From: Burkholderiales bacterium
GTDB taxonomy: Bacteria > Pseudomonadota > Gammaproteobacteria > Burkholderiales > Casimicrobiaceae
NCBI GenBank assembly: GCA_015075645.1
Contig: JABTUF010000002.1
Span: 124,001-188,000 of the forward strand
Direction of reading: 5' to 3'
Length of the DNA stretch: 64,000 nucleotides
The position numbers were made by a program, and so were the translations under genes. Below the pieces are notes generated by a model. The model saw nothing but the letters and a program-made list of their open reading frames with translations. It was not told the origin of the DNA and did not search any database. Within the stretch, counting starts at the first letter, position 1. The number at the start of each line of letters is the position of its first letter. Below, piece by piece: positions 31,847 to 41,036 of this stretch.

Positions 31847-33007
31847 CTAGCCGCGCAGCAGCGTCAACACGTTGTTGGGCAGCGCGTTCGCCTGGGCGAG
31901 CATCGCCGTGCCGGCCTGCTGCAGGATCTGCGCGCGGGTCAGGTTGGCGGTCTCGGCGGCGAAGTCGGCGTCCTGGATGCGGCTGCGCGACGCCGACAGG
32001 TTCTCGGCCGCCGTCTGCAGCGAAGACACCACCGACGAGAAACGGTTCTGCGTCGCGCCCAGGGTCGCACGGGTGGTCGCGACCGTGGCCAGAGCGGCGT
32101 CCATCGCGGTGATCGCGCTGTCCGCGCCGGCGACCGACGAGATGTCGAGCGCGGCGAAGCCGGTCACGGTCGAGGCGGTCGTCGTCGCTGCGGTGAGGCC
32201 GGTCGTCGCCGTCGTCGCCGTGCCCGCGAGGCCGATCACGATGTTCGGCGTGGCCGGAACCGAGCCCGAGTTCGTCAGCACGACCTGCGTCGGCGCGGAC
32301 GAGAGGATCGTCGCGTAGACGCCGGTCTGGCTCGAGTACGCGTTGACCGCCGCCGCGACGCTCGACGCCCGGTTCGCGGCGTTGGTGTCCGCGGCGATGG
32401 CGCCCACCGAGACCGTGTTGATCGTGAGGTCGCCGGCGGTGATCGCGGTGAACGCCGAGGCGGCCGCGCCGGTGACCTGGGCGATCGACGAGGAGCCGAG
32501 GTTCGCGGACTGCGCGTTGGTGATCGCGGAGATCGTGATCGTCTCGCCGACGTTCGCGCCGACCTGGAACGCCTGGTTGGTGAACGTGCCGTCGAGAAGC
32601 TTCACGCCGTTGAACGCGCTCTGCGTCGCGACCCGGTCGATCTCGTTCTTGAGCTGCTGCGCCTCGGTGTTCAGCGCGGCGCGATCGGTCGCGCTGTTGG
32701 TGGCGTTGCGCGACTGGACCGCCAGTTCGCGGATGCGCTGCAGGTTGCTCGAGATCTCGCCGAGCGCGCCTTCCGCGGTCTGGGCGAGCGAGATGCCGTC
32801 GTTCGCGTTGCGGGCGGCGACGTTGAGACCGTTGATCTGCGCGGTGAAGCGCTGCGAGATCGCGAGACCGGCGGCGTCGTCCTTCGCGCTGTTGATGCGC
32901 AGGCCCGACGAGAGGCGCTGCAACGAGACGGCGAGGCTGTTCTGCGACTGCTGCAGATTCCGCTGCGCGTTCAGCGACGCGATGTTGGTGTTGATGATCT
33001 GAGGCAT
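31847..33007 (-). CDS. fliC: Flagellin
   Basis: Filament subunit, 386 residues. The conserved N-terminal D0/D1 part (1 to about 165) starts MPQIINTNIASLNAQRNL and includes LSSGLRINSAKDDAAGLAI; the C-terminal part (about 300-386) has SRIQDADFAAETANLTR and ends NVLTLLRG. The central region is Ala/Thr/Ser-rich and is the surface-exposed variable part. The ATG has AGGAG eight bases upstream and a FliA promoter about 90 bases upstream. It is the only flagellin gene here. The reading frame is open far upstream to 33895, but those residues are antisense to flhD and unrelated to flagellin. Confidence 0.98.
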   Translation of the reverse strand: MPQIINTNIASLNAQRNLQQSQNSLAVSLQRLSSGLRINSAKDDAAGLAISQRFTAQINGLNVAARNANDGISLAQTAEGALGEISSNLQRIRELAVQSRNATNSATDRAALNTEAQQLKNEIDRVATQSAFNGVKLLDGTFTNQAFQVGANVGETITISAITNAQSANLGSSSIAQVTGAAASAFTAITAGDLTINTVSVGAIAADTNAANRASSVAAAVNAYSSQTGVYATILSSAPTQVVLTNSGSVPATPNIVIGLAGTATTATTGLTAATTTASTVTGFAALDISSVAGADSAITAMDAALATVATTRATLGATQNRFSSVVSSLQTAAENLSASRSRIQDADFAAETANLTRAQILQQAGTAMLAQANALPNNVLTLLRG

Positions 33008-33096
33008 TGTCGTATCTCCTGTGAGAGTGACCGGCCGAGGCCGATGGGGACGATGGGTGCCTCTCGGTGAGGGCTCGAACACCGCCGTCAGGGGGC

Positions 33097-33124
33097 TTAT
33101 CGGACCGCGCCGCCGGGAACTTGA
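33097..33124 (-). promoter_or_regulatory. Sigma-28 (FliA) promoter of fliC
   Basis: On the minus strand: TCAAGTTC, 12 bases, TCCGATAA. It differs from the FliA consensus by one base in the -10 and has one base more spacing than the other copies. It leaves an 80-base leader with the fliC ribosome binding site. Confidence 0.78.
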
Positions 33125-33622
33125 GGACGCCCCCGCCCGCCCGGCTCGGGGAAGCGCGTCGGCGACCGTTCGAACGCTACGCGCGGCGCAAGGACGCCGA
33201 TCGTGGAAGGAGGGCCTGAACTCCGGCGTTGTTCGCCCTGCGCGAGGGGCCCGCGGTCCGATGGGCCGCCGCACCGGGCGGCGCTCGCGTGGGGCCGCGG
33301 AGCGGGGCGGTGGAACGCGGGACGCCGGCAGGTTGTAGACGACGTCCGGTACCGCGCAGCCACCAACACCCGGCGGCACTTTCCTTCGTCGCGTCACCGA
33401 CTTGGACTCGACTCCTGCCTTGGCGTCGAGGTCCTGATCCGGCGGGTTGAGGCAGGAGCTGACGCGGCACGGCACATCTATGCCAATAGCATATCGCGTC
33501 GGTCCGGGGCCGACATGCCTGAGCGCGGGGCGGGCAGCGGCGCCCATCGACGCCTCCTGATACCGGCGCGGCGGAGAAGGTCCGAAGATGCCTACCGTCC
33601 ACCGACGCCGCGAGGCCCGATC
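33125..33622 (+). promoter_or_regulatory. Upstream region of flhDC, including a TATGC-N5-GCATA palindrome
   Basis: This is the main part of the only gap longer than 300 bases (33008-33622), between the divergent fliC and flhD. I see no credible gene in it. Around 33470-33495 there is an AT-richer patch with the inverted repeat TATGC-CAATA-GCATA (33479-33493). A TTGAGG lies at 33447-33452 but no -10 at proper spacing. The patch may be the flhDC promoter or an operator controlling it. Confidence 0.4.
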
Positions 33623-33937
33623 ATGCTCGATACCGAACTCCTCGACGAGATCCGCGAAGCGAACCTCGCCTATCTGCTGCTCGCCCAGCGCCTGCTGCGC
33701 CAGGACCGCGCCGAAGCGCTCTACCGGCTCGGCGTGAGCGACGAGGTCGCCGACCTCCTCGCGCAGCTCTCGACCGCCCAACTCCTGCGCATCGCGACGT
33801 CGAGCCAGCTCATGTGCCGCTTCCGCTGCGACGACCGGCTGGTCTGGGATCTGCTCGTCAAGCACGCGAAGGACAAGGGCGTGCGCGGCGTGCACGCCGC
33901 GATCCTGATGAACTCCGCGCTGGCGCAGGCCGCCTGA
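33623..33937 (+). CDS. flhD: Flagellar master regulator subunit FlhD
   Basis: With FlhC forms the FlhD4C2 activator of early flagellar operons. The 104 residues are all helical and carry IREANLAYLLLAQRLLRQD and LLRIATSSQLMCRFR, typical for FlhD. The ATG at 33623 gives normal length, although the ribosome binding site is weak. flhC follows after 17 bases. A FlhDC system is typical of beta- and enteric gammaproteobacteria and argues against FleQ-type control. Confidence 0.97.
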   Translation: MLDTELLDEIREANLAYLLLAQRLLRQDRAEALYRLGVSDEVADLLAQLSTAQLLRIATSSQLMCRFRCDDRLVWDLLVKHAKDKGVRGVHAAILMNSALAQAA

Positions 33938-33954
33938 CTTCGGGGAGACCCATC

Positions 33955-34491
33955 ATGCGACTGCAGAGCGTCGTCGACGATGCGCGCGAGGTGCAGCAGG
34001 CCACGGCGCTGATCCGGCTCGGGGCGCGGCTCCAGGTCCTCGAAGCCGAGACGAGACTGTCGCGCGAGCGGCTGCTGAAGCTCTACAAGGAGATCGTCGG
34101 ACGCTCGCCGCCGAAAGGGATGCTCCCGTTCTCGACCGACTGGTTCGTGACCTGGATGCCCAACATCCACGCATCGCTCCTGTGCAATCTCCACCTCAGG
34201 CTGGGCGCCGGGGCGAAGGGTTCGCGCGCCGACCGGCTGGTCAGATCCTATCGGCTCTATCTCGAGCAATGCGTGACGCTCGAACTCGAACCGGCGCTGT
34301 CGATCACGCGGGCTTGGCGCCTCGTCAAGTTCGTCGAGGCCGGCATGCTGAAGCTCGCGCCGTGCACCCGCTGCGGCGGCCATTTCGTCGTGCGCGAAGG
34401 CGACCTCACCCGGCACTACGTCTGCGGACTGTGCAACGTGCCGGCACGCGCGGGCCGGACCCGCGCCGCGCGGCTGGCGGAAGCCGCCTGA
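33955..34491 (+). CDS. flhC: Flagellar master regulator subunit FlhC
   Basis: DNA-contacting, zinc-binding partner of FlhD. The 178 residues contain LIRLGARLQVLEAETRLSRE near the N-terminus and the four zinc cysteines C137, C140, C157 and C160 (CTRC and CGLC), at the same numbering as enterobacterial FlhC. ATG 33955 is preceded by GGGGAGA. The motA FliA promoter begins three bases after the stop. Confidence 0.98.
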   Translation: MRLQSVVDDAREVQQATALIRLGARLQVLEAETRLSRERLLKLYKEIVGRSPPKGMLPFSTDWFVTWMPNIHASLLCNLHLRLGAGAKGSRADRLVRSYRLYLEQCVTLELEPALSITRAWRLVKFVEAGMLKLAPCTRCGGHFVVREGDLTRHYVCGLCNVPARAGRTRAARLAEAA

Positions 34492-34494
34492 GCC

Positions 34495-34521
34495 TCAAGA
34501 TTCTCCGCGCGGCGCCGACAA
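34495..34521 (+). promoter_or_regulatory. Sigma-28 (FliA) promoter of motAB
   Basis: TCAAGATT, 11 bases, GCCGACAA. The -10 differs from consensus at one base (C for T at position 6). It starts immediately after flhC and lies 72 bases before motA, so motAB can be expressed late while flhDC is expressed early. Confidence 0.75.
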
Positions 34522-34593
34522 CACCACCGTGCCGGCCGCTCGTTCCCTTCGGAGCGTGAATCCTGTCGGCGACCTCGGCGGTGGAGCGCGCGC

Positions 34594-35451
34594 ATGCTGG
34601 TGCTGGTCGGATACGTCGTCGTCGTCGGTTCGGTGCTCGGGGGCTTCGCGCTCTCGGGCGGCCACCTGGGCGCCATCTACCAGCCGCTCGAGCTCCTGAT
34701 CATCGGCGGCGCCGCGTTCGGCGCGTTCATCGTCGGCAACTCGCCGAAGACGGTCAAGGCGACGCTCCTCGCCGTTCCGTCCTGCCTCAAGGGGACGCGC
34801 TACGGCAAGGCGCTGTCGATGGAGCTGATGAGCCTGCTCTACGACCTGCTGAACAAGGTGCGCAAGGAGGGCCTGATGTCGATCGAGCGCGATATCGAGG
34901 CGCCCGCCGAGAGCGCGCTGTTCCAGAAGTATCCGAAGGTCGCCGCCGACCACCACATCGTCGAGTTCCTGACCGACTACCTGCGGTTGATGGTGAGCGG
35001 GAACATGAACGCGTTCGAGATCGAAACGCTGATGGAGCACGAGATCGAGACCCACCATCACGAGGCCGAGGTGCCGGCGCACGCGGTGCAGAAGATCGCC
35101 GACGGCCTGCCGGCGTTCGGTATCGTCGCCGCGGTGATGGGCGTCGTGCACACGATGGAGTCGGTCGGCCTGCCGCCCGCCGAGCTGGGCAAGCTCATCG
35201 CCTCCGCGCTCGTCGGCACTTTCCTCGGCATCCTGCTCTCCTACGGCATCGTCGGCCCGCTGTCGGGCCTGCTCGAGAACAAGGCGCGGGAGTCGACCAA
35301 GATCCTCCACTGCATCAAGGCGACGCTGCTCGCGCAGCTCAACGGCTACGCGCCCGCGATCGCGATCGAGTTCGGACGCAAGGTGCTCTACTCGAGCGAG
35401 CGACCGAGCTTCGCCGAGCTCGAGGGCCACGTGAAGGGCGCGAGGACCTGA
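34594..35451 (+). CDS. motA: Flagellar stator protein MotA
   Basis: Proton-channel subunit of the stator, 285 residues, the long enterobacterial type. Four membrane segments are visible, the last two flanking LPAFGIVAAVMGVVHTM and IASALVGTFLGILLSYGIVGPLSG, with the conserved prolines in the channel helices. The large cytoplasmic loop (about 60-165) that touches FliG includes the HHIVEFLTDYLRL block. motB starts seven bases later. Confidence 0.97.
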   Translation: MLVLVGYVVVVGSVLGGFALSGGHLGAIYQPLELLIIGGAAFGAFIVGNSPKTVKATLLAVPSCLKGTRYGKALSMELMSLLYDLLNKVRKEGLMSIERDIEAPAESALFQKYPKVAADHHIVEFLTDYLRLMVSGNMNAFEIETLMEHEIETHHHEAEVPAHAVQKIADGLPAFGIVAAVMGVVHTMESVGLPPAELGKLIASALVGTFLGILLSYGIVGPLSGLLENKARESTKILHCIKATLLAQLNGYAPAIAIEFGRKVLYSSERPSFAELEGHVKGART

Positions 35452-35458
35452 GGGCGCG

Positions 35459-36445
35459 ATGAGCGGCGAAGAGCGGCCCATCATCGTCGTCCGACGCGTG
35501 AAGAAGGTCGCGGGCGGCGCCCACGGCGCGGCGTGGAAGATCGCGTACGCGGACTTCGTGACCGCGATGATGGCGTTCTTCCTGCTGATGTGGCTGCTCG
35601 GATCGACGACGAAGGCGGACCTGAACGGCATCGCCGACTACTTCAAGACGCCGCTCAAGGTGGCGCTCGCCGGAGGCAGCGGCAGCGGCGACAGCTCGTC
35701 GGTCCTCAAGGGGGGCGGGCAGGACCTGACGCGCTCCGTCGGCCAGGTCAAGAGCGGCGAACTGCCGACCGAGAAACGCATCATCAACCTCAAGGCGGCG
35801 CAGGCCGAGGTCGAGCGCCTCGAGCGCCGGAAGCTCGACGAGCTCAAGGGAAGGCTCGAGTCCGCGATCGAGGCGCGGGCGCTGCTGCGCCAGTTCCGCC
35901 GACAGCTTCGCATCGACATGACGCCCGAGGGTTTGCGCGTGCAAATCGTCGACGAGCAGAACCGGCCGATGTTCGACTCCGGCAGCGCGATCCTGAAGGA
36001 CTACGCGCGCGACATCCTGCGTGAACTCGCGAGCCTGATGAACGATCTGCCGAACCGGGTGTCGCTCGCCGGCCACACGGACGCGAAGCCCTACGCGGGC
36101 GGCGAGCGCGGGTACAGCAACTGGGAGCTCTCGGCGGACCGCGCCAACGCGTCGCGTCGCGAGCTGGTCGCCGGCGGCATCGCCGAGGCGAAGATCGTTC
36201 GCGTCGTCGGTCTGGCGGCCGCCGTTCCGTTCGTCGTCGACGACCCGTTGGCCCCCTCGAATCGTCGCATCAGCATCACGGTGCTGAAACCGCGGGCCGA
36301 GCAGCAGATCCTCGATGCCGCCTCGGCGGCGCCCGCCCTCGAAGCTCCGGAGGCGATTCCTGCCGCGGAGGCCCCGGCGCATTCCGAGACCGCTCCCGAG
36401 AACGCCCCGCCGAGGACAGCTCCGGAATCGGCGGGAACGCGCTGA
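35459..36445 (+). CDS. motB: Flagellar stator protein MotB
   Basis: Peptidoglycan-anchored stator subunit, 328 residues. The proton-binding aspartate is D32 in KIAYADFVTAMMAF, at the enterobacterial position. A plug/linker region follows, then an OmpA-like peptidoglycan-binding domain (about 150-275) with VSLAGHTDAKPY and NWELSADRANASRREL. The C-terminal 50 residues are Ala/Pro/Glu-rich. First stator pair; a second pair lies at 42704-44222. Confidence 0.97.
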   Translation: MSGEERPIIVVRRVKKVAGGAHGAAWKIAYADFVTAMMAFFLLMWLLGSTTKADLNGIADYFKTPLKVALAGGSGSGDSSSVLKGGGQDLTRSVGQVKSGELPTEKRIINLKAAQAEVERLERRKLDELKGRLESAIEARALLRQFRRQLRIDMTPEGLRVQIVDEQNRPMFDSGSAILKDYARDILRELASLMNDLPNRVSLAGHTDAKPYAGGERGYSNWELSADRANASRRELVAGGIAEAKIVRVVGLAAAVPFVVDDPLAPSNRRISITVLKPRAEQQILDAASAAPALEAPEAIPAAEAPAHSETAPENAPPRTAPESAGTR

Positions 36446-36538
36446 CGGCGCGTCAATTGCGGGGCAATCCGCCCCCTAATCGAAGGCTCGGATCGGCCGG
36501 GTCGCCTGCATCATCGGTCCATCCTCCGGATGGCGGCC

Positions 36539-37678
36539 ATGGCCGACGAGCACCGCGACGACCGACAGTTCGACCCGACCGAACGCCGCCTCGAACGGGC
36601 GCGCGAGGAGGGCAACGTCGCACGATCGCCGGAGCTCGCGACCGCTGCGGTCGCGCTCGTCGCCGCATCGACTGCAGCGCTCGCCGGGCCCGCGGTCTTC
36701 CGGGCCGCGCTGTCGTTCGCCGGCGAAGGCCTTCGCATCCCGCGCGAGGCGGCGTTCGACCCGGCGCGGGCCGTCGACGCGCTGTCGCACCAGGCCCTCG
36801 CCGCGATGGTAGCGATGGCGCCCTGGTTCGGGCTGATGCTGGTGGCCGCATGCGCGGGTCCGATGCTGATGTCGGGCGGCGTCGCGTCGTTCAAGGCGAT
36901 CGCGCCCAAGGCGTCGCGACTCGATCCGCTGGGCGGCCTGAGCCGTCTGTTCTCGATGCGCAGCGTCGGGGCGCTCATGATCGCGCTCGCGAAGTGCGCG
37001 CTGCTCGGCGCGATCGCCTGGGTCGGCGTGACGCGCGCGCTGCCCGAACTCTCCGCGGCGGGTGCGGTCGATGCCGTCGCCGGCGTCGGTCGCATCGGTG
37101 CGTGGCTCGCGACCGTCGGATTCGCGCTGGCCGCCGGCATCCTCGCCATCGCGCTGGCCGACGTGCCGGTGCGCTGGTGGCGCCATCACCGCGACCTGCG
37201 GATGACCCGCGAGGAGATGCGCGAAGAACTGCGGGAGAGCGACGGTGATCCCCAGATGAAGGCGCGCATCCGCAGCATGCGGCGCGCAGGCGCCGGCAGG
37301 CGCATGATGGCCGCGGTTCCGACCGCGACGGTCGTCGTCACGAACCCGACGCACTACGCGGTCGCGCTCGAGTACCGCCCGTCGATGCGGGCCCCGAGAG
37401 TCGTCGCCAAAGGGGCGGATCTGGTCGCGCAACGCATCCGAGCGGTCGCCGCCGAGCACCGGGTGCCGATGCTGGAAGCGCCATCGCTCGCCCGCGCGCT
37501 GTGGAAGCACGCCGACGTCGGAGGCGAGATCCCGCAGGCGCTCTACCCGGTCGTGGCGCGGCTGCTCGCCTGGGTGTGGCAGGTCGAGCAGGCGATGGCA
37601 TCAGGCGGCGCGACGCCGGGACATCCCGACGACTTCGACGTGCCACCGGGCCTCGACCCGGCCCCGGGGGCCGCATGA
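36539..37678 (+). CDS. flhB: Flagellar export switch protein FlhB
   Basis: Export-gate protein that switches substrate specificity from rod/hook to filament after self-cleavage. From ATG 36539 it has 379 residues; the cleavage motif N-P-T-H then falls at 269-272, the same numbering as in Salmonella, which supports this start over the ATG nine bases upstream. Four membrane segments precede the cytoplasmic domain, and VVVTNPTHYAVALEYRP and DLVAQRIRAVAAEHRVP are clear. Overlaps flhA by four bases. Confidence 0.97.
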   Translation: MADEHRDDRQFDPTERRLERAREEGNVARSPELATAAVALVAASTAALAGPAVFRAALSFAGEGLRIPREAAFDPARAVDALSHQALAAMVAMAPWFGLMLVAACAGPMLMSGGVASFKAIAPKASRLDPLGGLSRLFSMRSVGALMIALAKCALLGAIAWVGVTRALPELSAAGAVDAVAGVGRIGAWLATVGFALAAGILAIALADVPVRWWRHHRDLRMTREEMREELRESDGDPQMKARIRSMRRAGAGRRMMAAVPTATVVVTNPTHYAVALEYRPSMRAPRVVAKGADLVAQRIRAVAAEHRVPMLEAPSLARALWKHADVGGEIPQALYPVVARLLAWVWQVEQAMASGGATPGHPDDFDVPPGLDPAPGAA

Positions 37679-39753
37679 CCGGCGCCGCGGTCGAGGCACC
37701 GTTTCCGCGCAGCGCGTTCGCCGGGTTCGCCGGGCCGGTCGTGGTCGTACTGGTGCTGGCCATGATGGTGCTGCCTCTGCCGCCGTTTCTCCTGGATATC
37801 CTCTTCACGTTCAACATCGCGCTCGCACTCGTCGTGCTCCTGTCGGCGCTCTACTCGGTGAGGCCGCTCGACTTCGCGGTGTTCCCGACGGTGTTGCTGC
37901 TCACGACGCTCATGCGCCTGTCGCTCAACGTCGCTTCGACGCGCGTCGTGCTCCTGAACGGCCATACCGGTCCGGACGCGGCCGGGCGCGTGATCGAGGC
38001 GTTCGGCCACTTCCTGATCGGCGGCAACTTCGCGGTCGGCCTGATCGTGTTCGCGGTCCTCGTCGTCATCAACTTCGTCGTGATCACCAAGGGCGCCGGA
38101 CGCATCGCCGAGGTCAGCGCGCGCTTCACGCTCGACGCCATGCCCGGCAAGCAGATGGCGATCGACGCGGATCTCGGCGCCGGCCTCATCGGCGAGGACG
38201 AGGCACGTCGGCGCCGCACCGAGCTGTCGTCGGAGAGCGAATTCATGGGGGCGATGGACGGCGCCTCCAAGTTCGTCCGCGGCGATGCGATCGCCGGCAT
38301 CCTGATCCTGTTCATCAACATCCTGGGCGGGCTCGCGATCGGCGTCCTGCAGCACGACCTGTCGTTCGCGACCGCCGCGAACCACTACGTGCTTCTCGCC
38401 GTCGGCGACGGCCTCGTCGCCCAGATCCCGGCGATCGTGATCTCGACCGCCGCGGGCCTGGTCGTCTCGCGCGTCGGGAAGGGGGAGGACACCGGGCGCC
38501 AGCTCGTGAACCAGCTCTTCACGCAACCGCAGTCGCTGCTGATCGCCGCCGTCGTGCTGGGCGCGATCGGACTCGTGCCGGGCATGCCGCACTTCGCGTT
38601 CCTCGCGCTCGCGCTGGGCATGGGACTGTTCGCGCGTCACCTCGCGACGCGCCGGCGCGCCTCCGCGGCGACGGCCTCGCCGGCGCCCGCGGCGCCGGTC
38701 GAAGCCGTCGAAGTGAGCTGGGACGAGATCGCCCCGGTCGACGTGCTGGGGCTCGAGGTCGGCTACCGGCTGATCCCGCTGGTCGATCGCGGTCAGGACG
38801 GCGAGCTCCTTCGGCGCATCCGGGCGATCCGGCGCAAGTTCGCCCAGGACGTGGGCTTCCTGCCGCCCGCGGTGCACATCCGCGACAATCTCGAGCTCGC
38901 GCCGCACGCCTACCGCATCGCGTTGAAGGGCGTGCCCCTCGTCGAGGGGGAGGCGCGCAACGACATGCTCCTCGCGATCGATCCCGGTCGCGCCTCGGGA
39001 CCGCTCGAGGGCATCGCGACGCGAGATCCGGCCTTCGGTCTGCCGGCGCAATGGATCGAGACGCGCCTGCGCGATCAGGCGCAATCGCTGGGTTACACCG
39101 TCGTCGACGCCGGCACGGTCATCGCGACACATCTGTCGACCATCGTCCACGCCCAGGCGGCGGCGCTGTTCGGCCGCGCCGAGCTGCAGGGCCTGCTCGA
39201 CCAGGCGGCCAAGACGATGCCCAGGCTGGTCGAGGACCTGACCCCGAAGCTCCTCTCGCTCGCGACCGTCCAGCGCGTGCTGGCCAACCTGCTCGACGAA
39301 GGCGTGCACGTGCGCGATCTGCGCACGATCCTCGAGACATTGATCGACCAGGCGCCGCGCAGCCAGGACCCGGCCGAACTGACTGCCGCCGTGCGCGTGG
39401 CGCTGGGACGCGCGATCGTGCAGGCGATCTACGGTTCCTCGGGCGACCTTCCGGTCATCGTGCTCGACGCGGGACTCGAACGCGTCCTCGGGCAGGTGCT
39501 GGGCGTCGCCGGGTCCGATGGCGCGGGACTCGAGCCGGACCTCGCCGGGTCGCTGGCGCAGGAGATCGCCGGCGCTGCCCAGACGCTGGAAGAACAGGGC
39601 ATTCCACCGGTGCTCCTCGCCCCGGACCGGTTGCGCGTCGCTCTCTCCCGCATCGCGCGCCGCGCCGGCAGCGCGATCCGCGTGCTGTCCCATGCCGAGA
39701 TTCCCGAGTCGCGCACGATCCGTGTGCGCGCGACCGTCGGAGGCAAGCCATGA
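37675..39753 (+). CDS. flhA: Flagellar export apparatus protein FlhA
   Basis: Nonameric export-gate protein with a cytoplasmic docking platform for chaperone-substrate complexes. It has 692 residues with about eight membrane segments in the first half (FHIPEP family) including FPTVLLLTTLMRLSLNVAST and VITKGAGRIAEVSARFTLDAM. The C-terminal cytoplasmic domain starts around residue 345. The ATG lies in the flhB stop (ATGA), and the flhF ATG overlaps its own stop in the same way. Confidence 0.98.
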   Translation: MTGAAVEAPFPRSAFAGFAGPVVVVLVLAMMVLPLPPFLLDILFTFNIALALVVLLSALYSVRPLDFAVFPTVLLLTTLMRLSLNVASTRVVLLNGHTGPDAAGRVIEAFGHFLIGGNFAVGLIVFAVLVVINFVVITKGAGRIAEVSARFTLDAMPGKQMAIDADLGAGLIGEDEARRRRTELSSESEFMGAMDGASKFVRGDAIAGILILFINILGGLAIGVLQHDLSFATAANHYVLLAVGDGLVAQIPAIVISTAAGLVVSRVGKGEDTGRQLVNQLFTQPQSLLIAAVVLGAIGLVPGMPHFAFLALALGMGLFARHLATRRRASAATASPAPAAPVEAVEVSWDEIAPVDVLGLEVGYRLIPLVDRGQDGELLRRIRAIRRKFAQDVGFLPPAVHIRDNLELAPHAYRIALKGVPLVEGEARNDMLLAIDPGRASGPLEGIATRDPAFGLPAQWIETRLRDQAQSLGYTVVDAGTVIATHLSTIVHAQAAALFGRAELQGLLDQAAKTMPRLVEDLTPKLLSLATVQRVLANLLDEGVHVRDLRTILETLIDQAPRSQDPAELTAAVRVALGRAIVQAIYGSSGDLPVIVLDAGLERVLGQVLGVAGSDGAGLEPDLAGSLAQEIAGAAQTLEEQGIPPVLLAPDRLRVALSRIARRAGSAIRVLSHAEIPESRTIRVRATVGGKP

Positions 39754-41036
39754 AACCGCGAAAGTTCAGCGGCACGCGCTCGCGCGACGTGCTGGAGCAG
39801 GTCCGCAACGAGCTCGGACAGGATGCGATCATCGTGTCCAACCGCGCGACCGTCGACGGGATCGAGGTGCTCGCGATCGCCGGCGAGGCGATGGAGGCGC
39901 TGCTTTGCGGCGAGCCGCCGCGCGGGCCGGCCGACACCCCGCCGCAGGAAACGCCCGCGAGGGCCGCGCCGGTGCGGCACCCGCCGCGCCTCGACCCGGC
40001 GCCGGAGGCTCGCGCGTACGAAGTCCGCGCACCGGAGCCGGCCCTCGCAGCCCCCTGCACGGCGCTCGGGGCCGGCGGACCGGACGCCGACACGATGCCG
40101 CGGCTGATGGGCGAGGTCGCGACACTGCGCCGCCTGCTCGAGGAACAGTTGGGCGGCCTCGCATGGTCCGACCTCTTGCGTCGCCGTCCGGTCGCCGCCC
40201 GCGTGCAGCGCGATCTGCTCGCCGCGGGATTCAGCGCGGCGCTCGCCCGCGACCTCGCCCAGGGCATGCCGTCGGCGACGACGGCGGCGAGCGCACGTCC
40301 CTGCATCGCGTCGGCGCTCGCCTCGCGCCTCGCCTGCGTGAGAGAAGGCGACGATCCGCTGTCGGAGGGCGGCGTGTTCGCACTCGTCGGACCGACCGGC
40401 GTCGGCAAGACAACCACGGTCGCCAAGCTGGCCGCGCGCGCGGCCATGCGCTACGGCGCCTCGCGCGTCGCACTGCTCACGACCGACAGCTTCCGGGTAG
40501 GCGCGCACGACCAGCTCCGCATCTACGGTCGCATCCTCGGCATACACGTGCAGGCGGTCGCCGAACCCGAGGACCTCGCGCTCGCGCTCGACCGCACGGC
40601 TTCACGCCACTTGGTGCTCATCGATACCGTGGGACTGGGGCAACGCGACCGGCGGGTCGCCGACCAGCGCGCGTTGCTCGCCGACCCCCGCATCCGCAAG
40701 CTCCTTCTGCTCAACGCGACCGCCCAGGGCGCGACGCTCGAGGAGGTGTTGGGCGCGTACGGCGAGGGCAGCGCCCGCCCGACGACGATCCTGACCAAGC
40801 TCGACGAGGCCGCGCGACTCGCGCCGGTCGTCGACGTCGCCGCGCGACACTCGTTGCCGATCGCCTACGTGACGCACGGTCAGCGCGTGCCGGAGGACCT
40901 GTCGCATCCGAGTGCGGACGTGCTCTCCGATCGTGCATTGCGCGTGCAGGGCGCGGCATCGAGCCCGTTCGCGCTGGAGATCGACGAGGTTCCGCTCGCA
41001 CCCGATGACGTGTCGTCGGAGCTCGCGCATGCGTGA
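39750..41036 (+). CDS. flhF: Flagellar positioning GTPase FlhF
   Basis: SRP-type GTPase that recruits early flagellar proteins to the cell pole. It has 428 residues: a basic N-terminal B domain (MKPRKFSGTRSRDVLEQVR), a Pro/Ala-rich linker, an N domain and a G domain from about 205. G1 is GPTGVGKTTT, followed by LLTTDSFRVGAHDQL, G3 as DTVGLGQRD (the usual form is DTAG) and G4 as TKLDEA. It overlaps flhA by four bases and flhG by eight. Confidence 0.96.
   Translation: MKPRKFSGTRSRDVLEQVRNELGQDAIIVSNRATVDGIEVLAIAGEAMEALLCGEPPRGPADTPPQETPARAAPVRHPPRLDPAPEARAYEVRAPEPALAAPCTALGAGGPDADTMPRLMGEVATLRRLLEEQLGGLAWSDLLRRRPVAARVQRDLLAAGFSAALARDLAQGMPSATTAASARPCIASALASRLACVREGDDPLSEGGVFALVGPTGVGKTTTVAKLAARAAMRYGASRVALLTTDSFRVGAHDQLRIYGRILGIHVQAVAEPEDLALALDRTASRHLVLIDTVGLGQRDRRVADQRALLADPRIRKLLLLNATAQGATLEEVLGAYGEGSARPTTILTKLDEAARLAPVVDVAARHSLPIAYVTHGQRVPEDLSHPSADVLSDRALRVQGAASSPFALEIDEVPLAPDDVSSELAHA

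Noticed and set aside
33125..33622. c-di-GMP riboswitch (GEMM) in the fliC-flhD gap
   Set aside because: Looked for because of the c-di-GMP genes nearby; the conserved GEMM core sequences are absent.
33008..33895. N-terminal extension of flagellin to 682 residues
   Set aside because: The extension is antisense to flhD, crosses the fliC FliA promoter, and the ATG at 33007 has a good ribosome binding site and the standard flagellin N-terminus.
36453..36479. FliA-like promoter TCAATTGC-N11-CCCCCTAA before flhB
   Set aside because: The -10 matches only five of eight bases and the spacer is part of a GGGGC-AATCC-GCCCC hairpin that fits better as the end of motAB; flhB is expected to be an early gene.
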